Shown one piece after another: positions 13,775-24,931 of a DNA stretch of 64,000 nt. The translations under genes were made by a program, and so were the position numbers. The notes beneath the pieces are model-generated. The model searched no databases and had not been told where the DNA came from. It saw only the letters and a program-made list of their open reading frames with translations. The stretch is from contig JAAOMT010000128.1 in assembly GCA_016748015.1 (NCBI GenBank), positions 2,379,426-2,443,425 on the forward strand. The letters run 5' to 3'. The stretch comes from Geosiphon pyriformis (Eukaryota; Glomeromycota; Glomeromycetes; Archaeosporales; Geosiphonaceae). Each line of letters opens with the position of its first letter. Position 1 is the stretch's first letter.

Positions 13775-14287
13775 TGTTATTCATAAAAAAAAAATAGTAG
13801 ACCAATAAGAGAGTAATAGTTAGCATGTGAGCACATTGCTTAAGAAATTATAGCACATTGCTCAGAAATGTGAGCAATTTCATAGAACATCAATTATGTA
13901 TATATAGTGGTAGCATTAGAAGAAAAAAAAACAGATCTCTCAGTTTAGATTTGATTTAAGCAACTTTCCAATTCAAAAATATTAATAAATAATCATTTGA
14001 TATCTAAATCAACTCTCTACTATTAACACTTTATGTTGATAATATCGAATACTTAACCATGCTGAAACAATAGTTCTTAATTACGGCTATTAACAGGATA
14101 TTAACTTGAGTTGCCTTGGCTTATTTCTTATTTTTTTTATGTTATTTCTTTTCTTTTATTTGTTGTTTACTAATTGATTAAAGAATTAAGTGCTGAAGTA
14201 CAGATGTCATAAAAACTGGTAAAAGACCTGTGAAACAAGAGTAGAACACTCATAAATTTGAGGATAGCTTACCAGGAAGATTACCAG
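13775..14287 (+). repeat. 5' part of the 5' LTR of element A-II (truncated by A-III)
   Basis: It starts TGTTATTCATAAA at 13775, directly after a pol codon of A1, and matches 35476-35996 over its length, including the shared words GTATATATAGTGGTAG and TTGTTTACTAATTGATTAAAG. It ends at 14287 where the reverse-oriented LTR of A-III begins. The missing 3' end of this LTR is not elsewhere in the window, although the 3' LTR of A-II keeps its own end at 46185-46368. Confidence 0.75.
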
Positions 14288-15173
14288 TATTATAGATGAT
14301 TATTTAGAGTCTCAAATCAAATAACAAATCTGTAACTTGGTGCCTAATTGATGTATGAACATTGGTAATTTCTGAAGATGGGTTTTTTCTGAAGGTTTTG
14401 GTTGAGTTTTTTGTATAATAGACAGAGATTCAATTGATAGTTTTATCTATAGCTTCCCAAAACCACAGTTTCATCAATTTTTTTCTTAACATAATGGCCA
14501 GTAATTTTTCTGATAAGATATTCTTAATTCTGAGTGTTTACTCTTATTCTTAGGTCTTTTACCAGTGCTATATCCTGACATCAGTACCTCTACATATAAA
14601 TCCTTTTAATCAAGTTAACAAACAACAAAAATAAAGCAAAAAAAGAAAATAAAAAAAATAAAAAAATTAGGCCAAGGCAATTTGCATGTTAGTATCCCAT
14701 CAATAGCCATGATCAAGAGCTATTGTTCCAGTATGATTAAGTGTCAACAACTATCAACATGAATTGTTGATAATGGAGAGTAGATTGAGATGGTAAATAA
14801 TTATTTATTGATATTTGTAATATGAAAGATTGCTTAAATCAAATTTAAACTGGGATGTCTGTCTTTTTTTTTTCTAATACTATTACTATATATACATAAT
14901 TGATGTTTTATAAGATTGCTTATATTCTCGAGTAATGTGCTATGATTTCTTGAGCAATGCTCATATTGTTGAGCAATATGTCCTAATTTTTTAACATTGT
15001 TCTACATTGCTAAGCAATATGCTATAATTTTTTGACATTGCTCTACATTGCTAAGCAATGTGCCATTATTTCTGATATTGCTCCACATTGCTGAGCAATG
15101 TGTTTATGTGCTAACTACTACTTTTCTATTGGTCTACTATTTTCTATATCTGTTTTTCTTTTTATGAGTAACA
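14288..15173 (-). repeat. 3' LTR of A-III (type A)
   Basis: On the - strand it starts TGTTACTCATAAAAAG at 15173 and ends at 14288 with CTATAATA. It holds a palindromic array (14935-15115), a TATA-like GTATATATAG near 14888, and the type-A tail with GGCACCAAGTTACAG and TTGTTATTTGA (about 14310-14345). ORF3 of A-III ends just upstream. Confidence 0.8.
14935..15115 (-). repeat. Four-copy palindromic tandem repeat in the U3 of the A-III LTR
   Basis: A unit of about 45-50 bases is repeated about four times. Each unit is centred on an inverted repeat of the form CACATTGCT-G-AGCAATGTG (perfect at about 15091-15109; decayed copies at about 15045, 14995 and 14950). Other type-A LTRs hold decayed forms (6790-6900 and 47540-47690). 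The position upstream of the TATA-like box suggests enhancer or operator-like sites or hairpins; function is unknown. Confidence 0.7.
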
Positions 15174-15830
15174 TTATTTCCTTCTTTTTTAATATTGAGC
15201 TCCATCAAAATTCTCATTTTGAATTATGTCAAATACTTCTTTTTCAAGTAGTGTTTGTTCCACTCTACTCTTTATTTCTTCAATTTGTGAGTTGTTCATT
15301 TTTCCTCATTGGTTAATGATTATTGTTTCTATGTTAGAGTGTAACAATATTTTTGGGTAGTTTTGAAATATAGTGTGTAGTCAATTAATGGTCTTAATAT
15401 GTAATGTTAAGTTTGTTTTTTTTCCAATAATGTCTTCAATGTTCTGAATTATCTCTTGGTTGAAGATTCTCTTGGATTTGTTAAGATATAATTTCTAGAT
15501 ATCTACTTTTCATCTCAATTAATAGTAGCAGTATGGTATTGGAAGTTGGTCTATTCATTGGTTTTAATTTTCTTTTGCCAGTTCTTCTGTTGGAATCATA
15601 ATGGTTATTTTTTCAAAAGTGTTTTTTACTTTCTCTACTATTTTATCTAATCAGTTTATTGATTGTTTCTGTGATTGCTAGTATGGTGTACTTTTTTTTT
15701 TGTTTGGTGTTTCAATAACAGATTGTTTGATTGTTAATGATAATTTCTATGTTTATTTGTTGTTAACTTAAAGTCTGAAACAATTGTTGAGCTAAAATGT
15801 GAATATGATCTAGTATTTCTATATTTTTTT
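15174..15830 (-). pseudogene. ORF3 of A-III, downstream of integrase
   Basis: Between the integrase end and the 3' LTR lies about 650 bp of former coding sequence. The - strand reads KLYLNKSKRIFNQEIIQNI then EDIIGKKTNLTLHIKT (about 15500-15400), closely matching the 3' ORFs at 35131, 47128 and 57020. Stops interrupt it. No transmembrane segment or signal peptide is visible, so it does not look like an envelope gene. A domain name cannot be given. Confidence 0.6.
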
Positions 15831-15959
15831 GTTGCTTTTATCACATATACTGTGTTTTTATATACTCTTTTATTTGTTCAATTTGATGTGTTTGGTTCAA
15901 TAATTATGATTGGTTCTAGATCTCATGGAATCTTATCTGGTTAAACTAATATTTTCTGT

Positions 15960-17240
15960 ACTTCTAATTGTGGAATATTACTGGTAGATGATAACACTAT
16001 ATGGTAATATGGTTTCAGTTGATTACCATGTGCTGCTTTGACTAAGATTTTGTTGTTCCATCTTAATTTATAAGCTCCATTTTCTAGAATTTTTTCTATG
16101 TGAAATGGTCCATCTTATTTGGGATCAAATTTTTTACTCTATTGTTTTTCTACTTTGGTATAATATAGAAGTACTTTGTCTTTAATCCTGAATTTGATTG
16201 GTTTATTTAGTAGTTGGTTATTGTGTCTTTTTTTTTGTTTTTCTTGTAACTTTTGAATGTTATCAGCTGCTTTTTGCTATTTGTTTTCCAATGTCTCTAT
16301 TAAGTCATATGTTTTTCTTAGCAATGTTCTTTGAAAATTTTCTTCTGTTATTGGTTTTGTTGAATATGTTCTAACTTCTATCTCAACTGGTAATGTCACT
16401 GTTCTACTATATACTAATTCAAATAGTATTGCTTGTGTAGTGTTTTGTTTTATTGTTCTGTAAGCAAATAATACTGATGGTATAAACAAATTCCATTCGT
16501 TCTAGTTTTCTTGGCTGATCTTGGCTATTGCTTTACACAGTATTCTGTTGAATCTTTTAACTAATTCATTTGTTTGTGGATGGTATGGTTATGATAATGA
16601 TCTTTTTATTCCAAATCTTTGACTTAATTCTGTTAATGTTCTATTCACAAAGTAAGTTCTTTGATCTGATAGTAATTCTTTTGGACATCTGTGTTGACAA
16701 ATTAAGTCTTAATAAACAAATTTGGCAACAGATTCTGCATCTGCTTTTTGAATGGCTTTTGTTTCTGGCCATTTTGTGAGATAGTCAATGGCTACTGCAA
16801 TATATCTGTTGCTTTTGCTAATTATTGTTAATGATCTGACTAAGTTAATTCCAATGTGATCAAATGATTGTCTCACTTTGATTGGTTTTAATGGTTTATT
16901 GGATTTTGTTCTTCCTCTCTTCTAACAAACATCACAATTTTGAACATATTGAATGATATTTGGATACATTGATGGCCAATAGTATTTTTTTCTGGTTCTT
17001 TTCATAATTGCTTCTTTATAAAAATATCCTGCTGTTGAATCTAAATGTATGTTAAATAATATTGTCTCTTTTTTTGGTTTTGTGATTACTCTGGTTGGTT
17101 GATCTGGATTTCTTTTGTTCTTTTAGTAAAGTATATTTTGATGGTTGATAAAATATTTTGATTGTTGTTTTATGTTTCTTTGTTTTTTTTGAGATAATTT
17201 CTTCTTAAACAATTTGGTATTTATATAATATTGGAGTTGT
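15960..17240 (-). pseudogene. Integrase of A-III (degraded)
   Basis: Retroviral-type integrase. The N-terminal zinc part ends YVQNCDVC (about 16935). The core holds FDHIGINLV (about 16850; first catalytic Asp changed to Asn) and LSDQRTYFVN (about 16670; second Asp kept). It also has YHPQTNELVKRFN (about 16565; catalytic Glu changed to Lys). The region 16489-16277 (FIPSVLFAYRT onward) is open and well conserved, and the C-terminal part continues to about 15970 with a PxxLEPIIIIE-like tail. Two of the three DDE residues are lost by G->A-type changes, so it is dead. Confidence 0.85.
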
Positions 17241-17329
17241 TAATATTTTTGTATATTCATCTTTTGTTATATTTTTGGGTTGAAATGTTTTTAGATTTGT
17301 CTTATTTGCAACAATTCATCAGCATTTCT

Positions 17330-18720
17330 GTTTTTTTTTCCTTTTTTATAATGTACTGTATAATTAAATAGTGAAAGTTCTATTTTCTATCTGACATGGC
17401 GATTGTCTCCAAATTCTTGTTTCTGAATTGAAGTCAATTCTTTATGATTAGTGTACACATCAAACTTTTGATTCAAGTATTTTTTCCATTTGGTAACAAC
17501 CCAATAGATAGCTAAGTGTTTCAGTACTAGAGTTCTATAGTTTTTTTTAGCTGGACTTAAGCTTCTACTGGTGTAAGCTACTGGATGTTCTTGTCCATCT
17601 GGTCTTTTCTGAGATAATATTGCTCCCAATGCTTGACCAGATACATCTATTGTAATTATGAATGGCTTGCTATGATCCAAATAGATCAGTACTGGGGCTT
17701 AAATAAGCTTTCTTCTTAATGTATCAAAAGCTTCTTGCTGAGTTTCTGTCCATTCATATTTGGTGTTTTTTGTTTGGAGTTGGTGTAGTGGTTAAGTTAT
17801 TTTGGAAAAGTCTTTGATAAAGTGGTGGTAGTATCTAGCAAATTCCAAGAATGCTCTTAATTCTGTAAAATTATTTGGTACTGTAAAGTTTTTAACAATC
17901 TCAATCTTGTCTGGATCTGTTTTAATACTGTTTTTGCTCACAACATATCCCAAAAACTTGAGTTTAGTTTTGCCAAAAAAGCATTTGTTTGCATTTAATT
18001 TCAATCCTGCTCATCTGAATCTTTCAAATACTTGTTGAAAATGATGCAGATAACTATTAAATGTTTTTGAGAACATATTGGTGTTATCCAAGTATACAAT
18101 TACTGATTTCTATAGTAGCCCAGTATAAACAATTTCCATGAGCTGCTGAAAAGTGGCTGGAGCATTTATCAAGCCAAATGGCATAACTTCGAATTCAAAA
18201 TTTTCTTCTTATATTGTGAAAGCTGTTTTCTCTTTATTTTCTGGTTTCATAGCTACTTGCCAGTAACTACTGTTTAAGTCTAAAGTTGAGAATTATTTTT
18301 TTCATCCAAAAGCATCAAAAAGTTCTTGGATCTTTGGAGTTGGATAGCTATCTCTTTTTGTTACTCTATTTAGTTTCTGGTAATCCACACAAAAGCAGAT
18401 TTTTCCATTTTTCTTATGGACTAATACCACTGATAACAACCATGGGCTTATTGATGGTTAAATTAACTCATTGTCAAGCATTCAATTGATTTCTTGATGA
18501 ATGATCTCATGGCTGGCTGGTAGTACTTTGTATGTTCTTTGTTTAATTGGCATTGCATCTCCAATCTTGATCTGATGCTGGATTATGTCAGTTCTGCCAA
18601 ATTTATTTTTGCTGGCAAAGATGTTATTGAAGTTGTTTAGTAACAACTTGAGCTGCATATATTGTAGTGAGTCTAGATTTCCTAAGTTTATCTGTTCCAA
18701 TTGTTCTGGTTAGAGCAAAT
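17330..18720 (-). pseudogene. Reverse transcriptase and RNase H of A-III (degraded)
   Basis: RT: KKNGKICFCVDYQKLN (about 18400), LDLNSSYWQVAMK (about 18275), FEVMPFGLINAPATF (about 18190), and the catalytic box as YLDN (about 18095; second Asp lost). The connection domain 18004-17792 is open (NANKCFFGKTKLKFLG). RNase H at 17680-17387 keeps the first Asp (IITIDVSGQALGAILS) but has TNHKEL for the usual T-D-x-x-x-L, so a second active-site Asp is Asn. The frame ends LLQIRQ-I-stop near 17288, the same place where B and C stop. In-frame stops include TGA for Arg (R-F-stop-AGL). Confidence 0.85.
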
Positions 18721-19051
18721 AATATTTTTCTCATCTGTATATTGTTTGAAATGTGATATCTATGTATTTGCACAGTTGTGGAAAATCTGGAATGGTGTTT
18801 GGCAGTTGGTCTTCAATTTTAGTGGTTAAATATTCAATGGTGATTCCTTCTGGTATTTTGATAATGTTTCTTGTGTTGTTGTAAATGGAAATTTTGATGT
18901 GTCTATGGTTTTTGGCTGGTATGTGTAGATTGATTAATCCAATTTCTTCTGATTTACAAAGTGTTATTTCTGCTTTAAAAATCTGAATCTGAATTTTTAT
19001 TTTTCTTTCTATAACTACCATGTACTAATCATATGATAGAATAGAGATTGA
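18721..19051 (-). pseudogene. Linker between dUTPase-like domain and RT in A-III
   Basis: An open stretch of 96 codons (19021-18731) carries the segment NLHIPAKNHRHIKISIYN and then EGITIEYLTTKIEDQLPNT. Elements B (29880-30060) and C (41217-41400) have equivalent segments at the same place (ISIPNVYISKEM; ISNIYIPKGTKKVRV..IGVIHSN). It looks like a small beta-rich domain conserved between the families, perhaps a structural spacer. No known family assigned. Confidence 0.5.
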
Positions 19052-19516
19052 TTAACAGATAGAAATAATTTCTCTCTTGTCAACAACTTTTTCTTCTGTT
19101 ATATTGACTGGTACTTCTATTCTATCTGTTGATTCAAATCCTTGTATCCCTTTTGCTGTTATCTTTAACTCTTTCCTGTTTCCTACTGATACTAATTGAG
19201 CTATTTTAACCAAAGGCAGGAATATTGCCTGTGCTATTTTTTTATTTGGCTCTATGATATAGGCTTTTTCTGAATTATTTTGTAATATAGCAATGATATT
19301 TTTTACATATCCTGTGTTAATTATTCTTCCTCTGATGTTGATTCCTTTTTTCACTAAACTACTTCTGAATGCTAATTGAATCATTGTTGTTGCTAGAATT
19401 TTTAATGCTATTTTAAGATCAATACAGATGCACGAGTGTGATTCTAATTTGATGACATTTTTTTCTGGATATCTCAGATCAAATCTCACATCAGTATCAT
19501 GTACATGTTTTGGCAT
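19052..19516 (-). pseudogene. dUTPase-like domain of A-III
   Basis: The 154-codon open frame shows the trimeric dUTPase motif order. Motif 1: VRFDLRYP. Motif 2: AFRSSLVKKGI. Motif 3: GRIINTGYVKNI (family G-[VI]-I-D-x-x-Y). Motif 4: KKIAQAIFLP. Motif 5: GIQGFESTD. The catalytic Asp of motif 3 is Asn here, a G->A change, while the Tyr is kept. In dUTPases the enzyme hydrolyses dUTP to dUMP and keeps uracil out of newly made DNA. The domain sits between protease and RT in the polyprotein. This copy is probably inactive; the version in B keeps the Asp. Confidence 0.8.
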
Positions 19517-19540
19517 AATATCTTTGTTATTATTACTGAA

Positions 19541-20198
19541 CTATTTCAGTTTTTGTTTCTTGGTGAGATCAGAAAATGTGATATATGTTTTGGGATTTAA
19601 ATCAAAGTTTAAATTATCGTAATTTTTGTTGCTATTTTGAACTGAACTGGAACTGGTGTTTTTGTTGTTGTTGTTGTCAGAGTTTGAATTAGGATCAAAA
19701 ATTGATTCCGATTCTGATCTGCAGCTGTTGATTGGTTTTTTTTTCTCTGGGATCATGTAGATCATGCATGGTGGTGGATTGTAAATGAGGTCACACTCAT
19801 TACAATATTGAAAGTCACAGGGAATTAAACAATATTGACATAATTGAGTATTCAACTGCTCTAAATGCTGCTCTTGTTCTTTTTTAGTGGATGCTAGTCA
19901 CTGGTAGTATTCATAAAATTCTTCCAGATCATCTTCAATGTTGCCAAAGACATCAAAAGTTTGGATATATTTAGGTTCAAGAAAAGATAGTGGGTTGTTT
20001 TTGATTTTTAGTAGTTTATTGGTTGTCACATCTTCTGTTTTCACACTTGTCATTCTCCAAATTTCATGTTTGTTGTGAGAATATCCTTCCAGTTGTCACA
20101 ATGCTTGTTTCCAAGCATCATTGATTGGTGTTCCCTTGCATACTCAGTCATTAATTAGGATCATATACTGACATGTTTCATCACACGTTCCTCCATAC
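19541..20198 (-). pseudogene. Second cysteine cluster and Asn/Ser-rich linker of A-III
   Basis: The open frame 19855-19541 begins NTQLCQYCLIPCDFQYCNEC, a C-x2-C-x3-C-x4-C-x2-C cluster. It then runs into a low-complexity linker rich in Asn and Ser that leads to the dUTPase-like domain. Element B has the parallel cluster ECIMPCNNKWCSEC (about 29128). The spacing suggests zinc binding. Upstream (20198-19860) the frame continues, with stops, to where the solo LTR interrupts it. Confidence 0.6.
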
Positions 20199-21209
20199 TG
20201 TTATCAGTAAAATTTTAGCTATTAATTAGCATGAAATTACCCTTATAATTTTTATAATTAATTAGTATATTAATATCATTTCAAATTATCATTTATTATT
20301 TAATCAATTATTACATATCACAATTCAATTAAATAATCTAATTAGTATAACAGAAAGTAGGATGATCAAATTACACAATACTCTGAACTTTGTAACATTC
20401 TAAAATTCGCTGAAATTTACAGAAATTCACCAAAATTTATAAGAAATTCACCGAAATTTATAGAAATTCGCCAAAATTATGAATAGTTCACCCAAATTAA
20501 TCAATAGTTCAGTGAAATAACTTGTAGTTCATCAAAATATATCTTTAGTTCACCAAAATTTGAGCAAAGAGAAAAAGTGCAAGTTCATAGACTAGTACTA
20601 CAACAAGTTGTATAAAAAAAGAGCTTTTCTCTTCAAGAAAATGTATTTTACTTTAGATTTATTACTTAGAACTGTTCCTCTACACACAAAAAGAAATAAA
20701 TATCAAATAATTTGAAAAACCAAATTATTTAATTATTGCACTTGGAAAATCCCCAAAACCCAACTATCATTTCGAAATTGATTAGCTACTAATTTCAGTA
20801 AACTGTTAGTGACTCCAGGCTTGGATAAGAAAACATTTCTCTTGATAAAATCCTATTTCTTTTACATTTCTTTTATTTTCTTTTATTTTTTTATTATAAT
20901 CATTAGGGTAGTCTATAGACGAGATTCCTGTAGAAGAGTTGACTTTCACAGCAAAGTAATTACACATTTTTAGTGAGCTTCCAGACGAGCAATTCTTGGG
21001 AAAGAGTTAATGTTTACTACAATGTAACTACATAAAGTAACTGGCAAAAAATTGGCCATTCCACTTATAAGCCCAGCAGTTCAAATTATAGAAGATAATT
21101 TGAAGATAAATTCAGTTATTGGAAGTTCAACTACTTCTAGAAAACGTAAATTTGCAACCAACAGACAGTTACAACATTCAAAAAAAGAGACCAAAAACCT
21201 CCAGTAACA
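20199..21209 (+). repeat. Solo LTR of type B inside A-III
   Basis: It starts TGTTATCAGTAAAATTTTAGC and ends CCTCCAGTAACA, matching the LTRs of element B. It is flanked by ATAC (20195-20198) and ACAC (21210-21213), a 4-bp target duplication with one T/C difference. It separates two halves of the A-III cysteine-rich region that are contiguous in the copy at about 51490-51510. It carries the TTCGCCGAA-like array (20405-20575), TATA-like GTTGTATAAAA (about 20607) and an R/U5-like tail. No internal sequence remains. Confidence 0.85.
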
Positions 21210-21229
21210 ACACCCAGAAATGTTATTCC

Positions 21230-21700
21230 ACATTTCTTTGTCAGGCAAAATAGTTCCACATATGAGACATGGTTTGTTGTCCTATTTTTTTTGCTGTTTT
21301 GGTCGTCCAAAGCATTCTATGATGCATGAATGACAATAAAATTTTGTTGCTGTAAAGTATTCTTCATTGTTGTCATAGCATGTGCCCATTGATGACAATT
21401 TCTTGCCACAATTGACACATATGAGCTTTGGTCAGCAATAAGTAAATTGTTGTAGTATAGTATAGATGTAGGAGTTATAAGTGGTAGTGCTAGTGTTTTT
21501 TGTTTCTTCTTCCTTTTCTTTTCTTTTTCCCCTATTGCTTTCTTTTCTCTTCCAAGTTATTAGCTCTTTCTAGTTGTTGTTAGTTCCCCAGACTTGGTCA
21601 GAATTCTAGATAAGTTCTTTTTTTTGCTTTTTTTTCTCATTGTTGTCTTAAGAGAGTATTAATGATAGCTTGTTGTGATTTTCGTCAGCCCAGGAAACTT
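21230..21700 (-). pseudogene. Cysteine-rich segment 1 of A-III
   Basis: On the - strand about 21435-21240 reads PKLICVNCGKKLSSMGTC, then FYCHSCIIECFGRPK, then NKPCLICGTILPDK. Cysteine spacing is C-x2-C-x8-C, C-x2-C, C-x2-C. Element B carries the same pattern (28573-28760) with shared words KKLSSMG, FG.PK, PC.ICG and IL. Such paired C-x2-C units normally bind zinc. The domain is not part of any standard Ty3/gypsy pol that I recognise. Confidence 0.65.
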
Positions 21701-22350
21701 GGTAAGCTTTCCAGATGGGTTTCTTTTCTTCTTTCTTGAATTTGATTAGTGGTGCTAATATGATACTGTTTGGTTTGAAGTGGCCACACATGGCTGGTAC
21801 TCTCATATGTCATTTTTTCTAACTGAGCTGTAGTTTCTGCATGTTTTAGTCAAGCACGGCATTGGTTTTGACTAGCCAGTCATTATCAACTAGTGCTTGA
21901 TACTGCATAGCTTCTATTACTAAAACCTTGATCGGTGTGATAATACTGTTGACTTTAAATAGAAAATTATCAATCTTGCCAATAGAGGTTTTGGTCACTT
22001 TATCAGTTATTATTATTCTGGCACTGGTAGCACAATCAATTCAGCAACTTAATTGGTCCATAAATTGTCTTGTAATAATGCTGCCAGTTAATCCACTATC
22101 TAGGATCAGTTTGATGAAATGGCCATCCATTTTAACATCTATGTACATGGTGGTGATTGGTTTTTCTTCAAGCATGACTCCATTGAATAAGAGTGTAGAT
22201 GCCAGTTTTTTGAGTTCAAATGGAAAAATTGCTGTTAGTAATTTGTCATTGATAATGGTGGCTAGTAGTATGTTACTAGTAAGTAGTTGTGTTTGTTTGA
22301 TTTCCAAGTTGTTAGATGTGGCATCTTCTGGAGTTATCAAGAGACTTAAA
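21701..22350 (-). pseudogene. Aspartic protease of A-III
   Basis: The frame 22340-22041 reads TTMYIDVKMDGHFIKLILDS followed by GLTGSIITRQFMDQ. This is the only copy in the window with an intact Asp-Ser-Gly active-site triplet. The C-terminal half (about 22040-21840) continues in frame with IDNFLFKV and the NDWL segment typical of retropepsins of this group. Further on (21840-21700) stops appear. It would have cleaved the gag-pol polyprotein. Confidence 0.7.
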
Positions 22351-22835
22351 TAGTTCTGAGAACTCAGGTTTTGAGTGTACTCAATTCCTGAACTCTGCTG
22401 ACATGATCCTGATAGTTGAGTTAAAGAACTGGAGATTGGTTAATGGACTACTATTACTGATCTCCAGCTTTGTTGTATCATTTTTGGTCTTTGGATTCTG
22501 TTTTGAGGTAAGTTTTGTAGCAGTATTTGAATTTGTTGTAGCTGATATAGTACTTAGAACTGCGGTTAATAGATAGATTGTGTTTGCAGCTGATAAATTA
22601 TGGGCATTGTCAGTTGATAAATTGGAATTTGATATACTGGCAGTTGATAAATTGGCTGTTGTATTATTTGGGTATAATGAGGTAAGTATTGATCTTGATT
22701 TGTATTTTGATATGGAGTTTGAAATCTGTAATCAGAGTTTTGATATTGATTCCCAATCATGAGTTATAAAAATGGCAGTTAATTTTCAAATAGCCTTGTT
22801 TACCATAATTGTAACAGATATGTGTCTCTTGCTGC

Positions 22836-23489
22836 TGTTACAGTTTAAGAATTTAGAAAAAAGAATCATAAAAATAATACAAACTATTCAATCATAATAT
22901 AGCACAGTAATAATCTTAGAAAGGTAATGATTAACATAGTAGCAAACACCATCTTGCGATAGTGGCAAGCACCAGTTCACAATAGCAGCCAACACCAACT
23001 GGTGATAGCAGCAAACACCAGGTTGAAATATCAAAAAGAAAGTATTTAAAACTGAACTATCACAACCCAAAGTATTAAGAAACTTACTTGTATTATTTAT
23101 TGAATGAAACTATCATTCATCAACTGAAACCCTTGGAAGAATAATCCTTGATCAAGATTATTCACGTTGTTACTAATTGATAAAAGCTTTATTGTGAGAA
23201 TTAGAAAAGCGCTAAAGACCATTAACATTCTGTGTTTTTAGATTAGAAAAACACATCAGGCAATTGCAAGGATAGCCTCAGAGAAGACCCCAGGCCTCTG
23301 AGAAGGAGTACATAAACACACACAACAATCAAGAATTAAAGAATAACTTACATCACAACAGTAAAAAGAAAGCCTTCAGTGTAACAGTGACACTATCACA
23401 CAAATAGAATTGAGGAACTCACGAAAGACTGATTGCAATTAAAGCGGGATATCAGCAATTAAATATAACAAGAAAACCATCCCGTAACA
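22836..23489 (-). repeat. Solo LTR (type D) with perfect 4-bp target duplication
   Basis: A 654-bp insertion in A-III gag, with ends (in - orientation) TGTTACGG and CTGTAACA. The flanking tetranucleotides are identical: CTGC at 22832-22835 and 23490-23493. Its base composition is less AT-rich than its surroundings, and both ends are undecayed, so it is probably among the youngest insertions here. No internal region is present in the window, so the parent family is unknown. Confidence 0.85.
22940..23025 (-). repeat. Tandem 23-24-bp repeat in LTR D
   Basis: About three and a half copies of a unit of the form CAACACCAnnTTGnnATAGCAGC lie side by side on the + strand (beginning near 22944, 22968, 22992 and 23013). 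It lies in the 3' half of the LTR in its own orientation. Function unknown. Confidence 0.6.
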
Positions 23490-24931
23490 CTGCCATAGCT
23501 GATTGAATAATGATAAAGAACACGACTGATTTTAAAAGCAATTTATGTTTCCAGAATTATTGCATTGTTGGGGTGGCTAATAAATTGCACAATTGTTAGC
23601 TAAGTATCTTTTTAATTTCTGATTAATTGAATTACTGAGTTGTTTTAATTTGAAATCTAAGTCAAATGATTCATTTATGACTAGATTTATGGTTTGGGTG
23701 TGATTAGTCTCTAATTCAGCTGACTCAAAGTCTCTGGTCCATGTGATTGCATCTTAGAGTATTGTTAAATATAATAGTCATACACATTGAAGAAGGCTAT
23801 TATACAGGCCATAGATAAACTGGTTCAGGATTTGTGACACTGTAAAATAGTCAGCTTGGATTGCTTGAATTTGGTGTAAGTTTCTGTGGAAGTATCCCAA
23901 GTAAGTAATAACTGCTTCAGTTTCTCTCTGTTTAATTGTGGTGAAAGCATTGGCTAGGTGATTAATACTATTATTATTACTGAAATATTTCAAGAATGCA
24001 ATTTTAAATTCCTAGAACATTTGAGATTTGGTAACTAAACTTTGATACCACAAGTTAGCAGTATTTTGGAGAAAATAGGGGATTGTTTGAAGGGCTCTGT
24101 TATCATTATATCCATTAGCTGTGATGGCTTTTTCTATGTCATTGAGCCATATTTGGGCATCATTCTCTTTACCAGTAAATTTTTCTATTTTTGTGATTGA
24201 AGCATAGGCCATTTGTTGTTGTAGTTGTTGCTGGAATTGTTGTTGGAGTAGCAGTTGTGACTGTTGTTGCTGTTCAGTAATTGGTGGAATGGGTGGTGAA
24301 TTAATCTCGATTATTGAAGGTAAGTTTTACTGATTACTTAGGTCGAAGTTTGGATTGTTCTGATTTTTTGGAGTTTGAATATTTGGAGTTTGATTTTCCA
24401 AATTTTGGTGGATTGGATTTTGCTTGCTGATTTCTTGATCATTACTTTCTTTTTCCTTGGAGTTAGTTATTTCTCAAGGATTAATGGCTCCGAAATCTGA
24501 CTGTGGTGGTGGTAATCAAATTCCTGATGGCATTGGGGATTATGATTTAAATCTCTTGAAATAATTGCCATATGTTCTTAATAACTCTGATTTTTTTTGT
24601 TTACTTTGAAACAGAATTCTATTTAGTGGTGTTGTTGTACTTGCTGTAGCTGTGTTTATTATATTAATAGTATTTTCGGATATATAATAATATGATAAAT
24701 TAGCAGGTGAATCAAATCTTTGTTTCTTCTAAGTGAGTAATTGAATTATTTTTGGTGTTTCTGCTAGTGTTTGTAACTTTTCTTTTTTTTTGTCAGCAAA
24801 GGTGATAAGAAATCTCTGCTTGGTGTATTTTTCAATTTTTCTGTTTATTTCTGTAATTAAAGGTGCAAATAAGTAGTTTTGTAGAAGAATAGTGCTTTGT
24901 AGTAATTCACTGAAGAAATTGTTTAAGGCGG

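Larger units (their letters stand above)
14288..24931 (-). mobile_element. Ty3/gypsy element A-III, reverse strand, 5'-truncated by element B
   Basis: Read on the - strand from 24931 down: gag (from about a third of the way into its N-terminal domain), protease, cysteine-rich segment 1, cysteine cluster 2, dUTPase-like domain, RT, RNase H, integrase, ORF3, 3' LTR (15173-14288). It is the only type-A copy with an integrase. Two foreign LTRs interrupt it, at 20199-21209 and 22836-23489. Its 5' LTR, PBS and gag start are missing because element B abuts at 24932. Its LTR lies inside the A-II LTR. Scattered stops and lost catalytic residues make it non-autonomous. Confidence 0.85.
22360..24931 (-). 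pseudogene. gag of A-III, 5'-truncated and split by solo LTR D
   Basis: From 24931 the - strand enters the gag N-terminal domain (NYLFAPLITEINRKIEKY, about 24870). A Gln/Pro-rich linker follows (about 24260-24500), then the gag core 24212-24012 (ITKIEKFTGKENDAQIWLND) and 23993-23778 (YFSNNNSINHLANAF). The zinc-knuckle region near 22820 reads ICYNYGKQGYLKINC, with one Cys changed to Tyr. A Tyr/Gln-rich tail occupies 22760-22566. Solo LTR D interrupts it at 22836-23489. The N-terminal third, the PBS and the 5' LTR are lost at the junction with element B. Confidence 0.75.

Noticed and set aside
14935-15115. CRISPR-like array
   Set aside because: The repeats are contiguous, palindromic and decayed with no unique spacers, and lie in a eukaryotic LTR.
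21928-22353. 141-codon + strand frame
   Set aside because: Opposite strand of the A-III protease, whose - strand reading shows the DSG motif.
22888-23070. 60-codon - strand frame inside LTR D
   Set aside because: It lies entirely within a solo LTR and is made by the 23-24-bp tandem repeats; no sign of a protein family.
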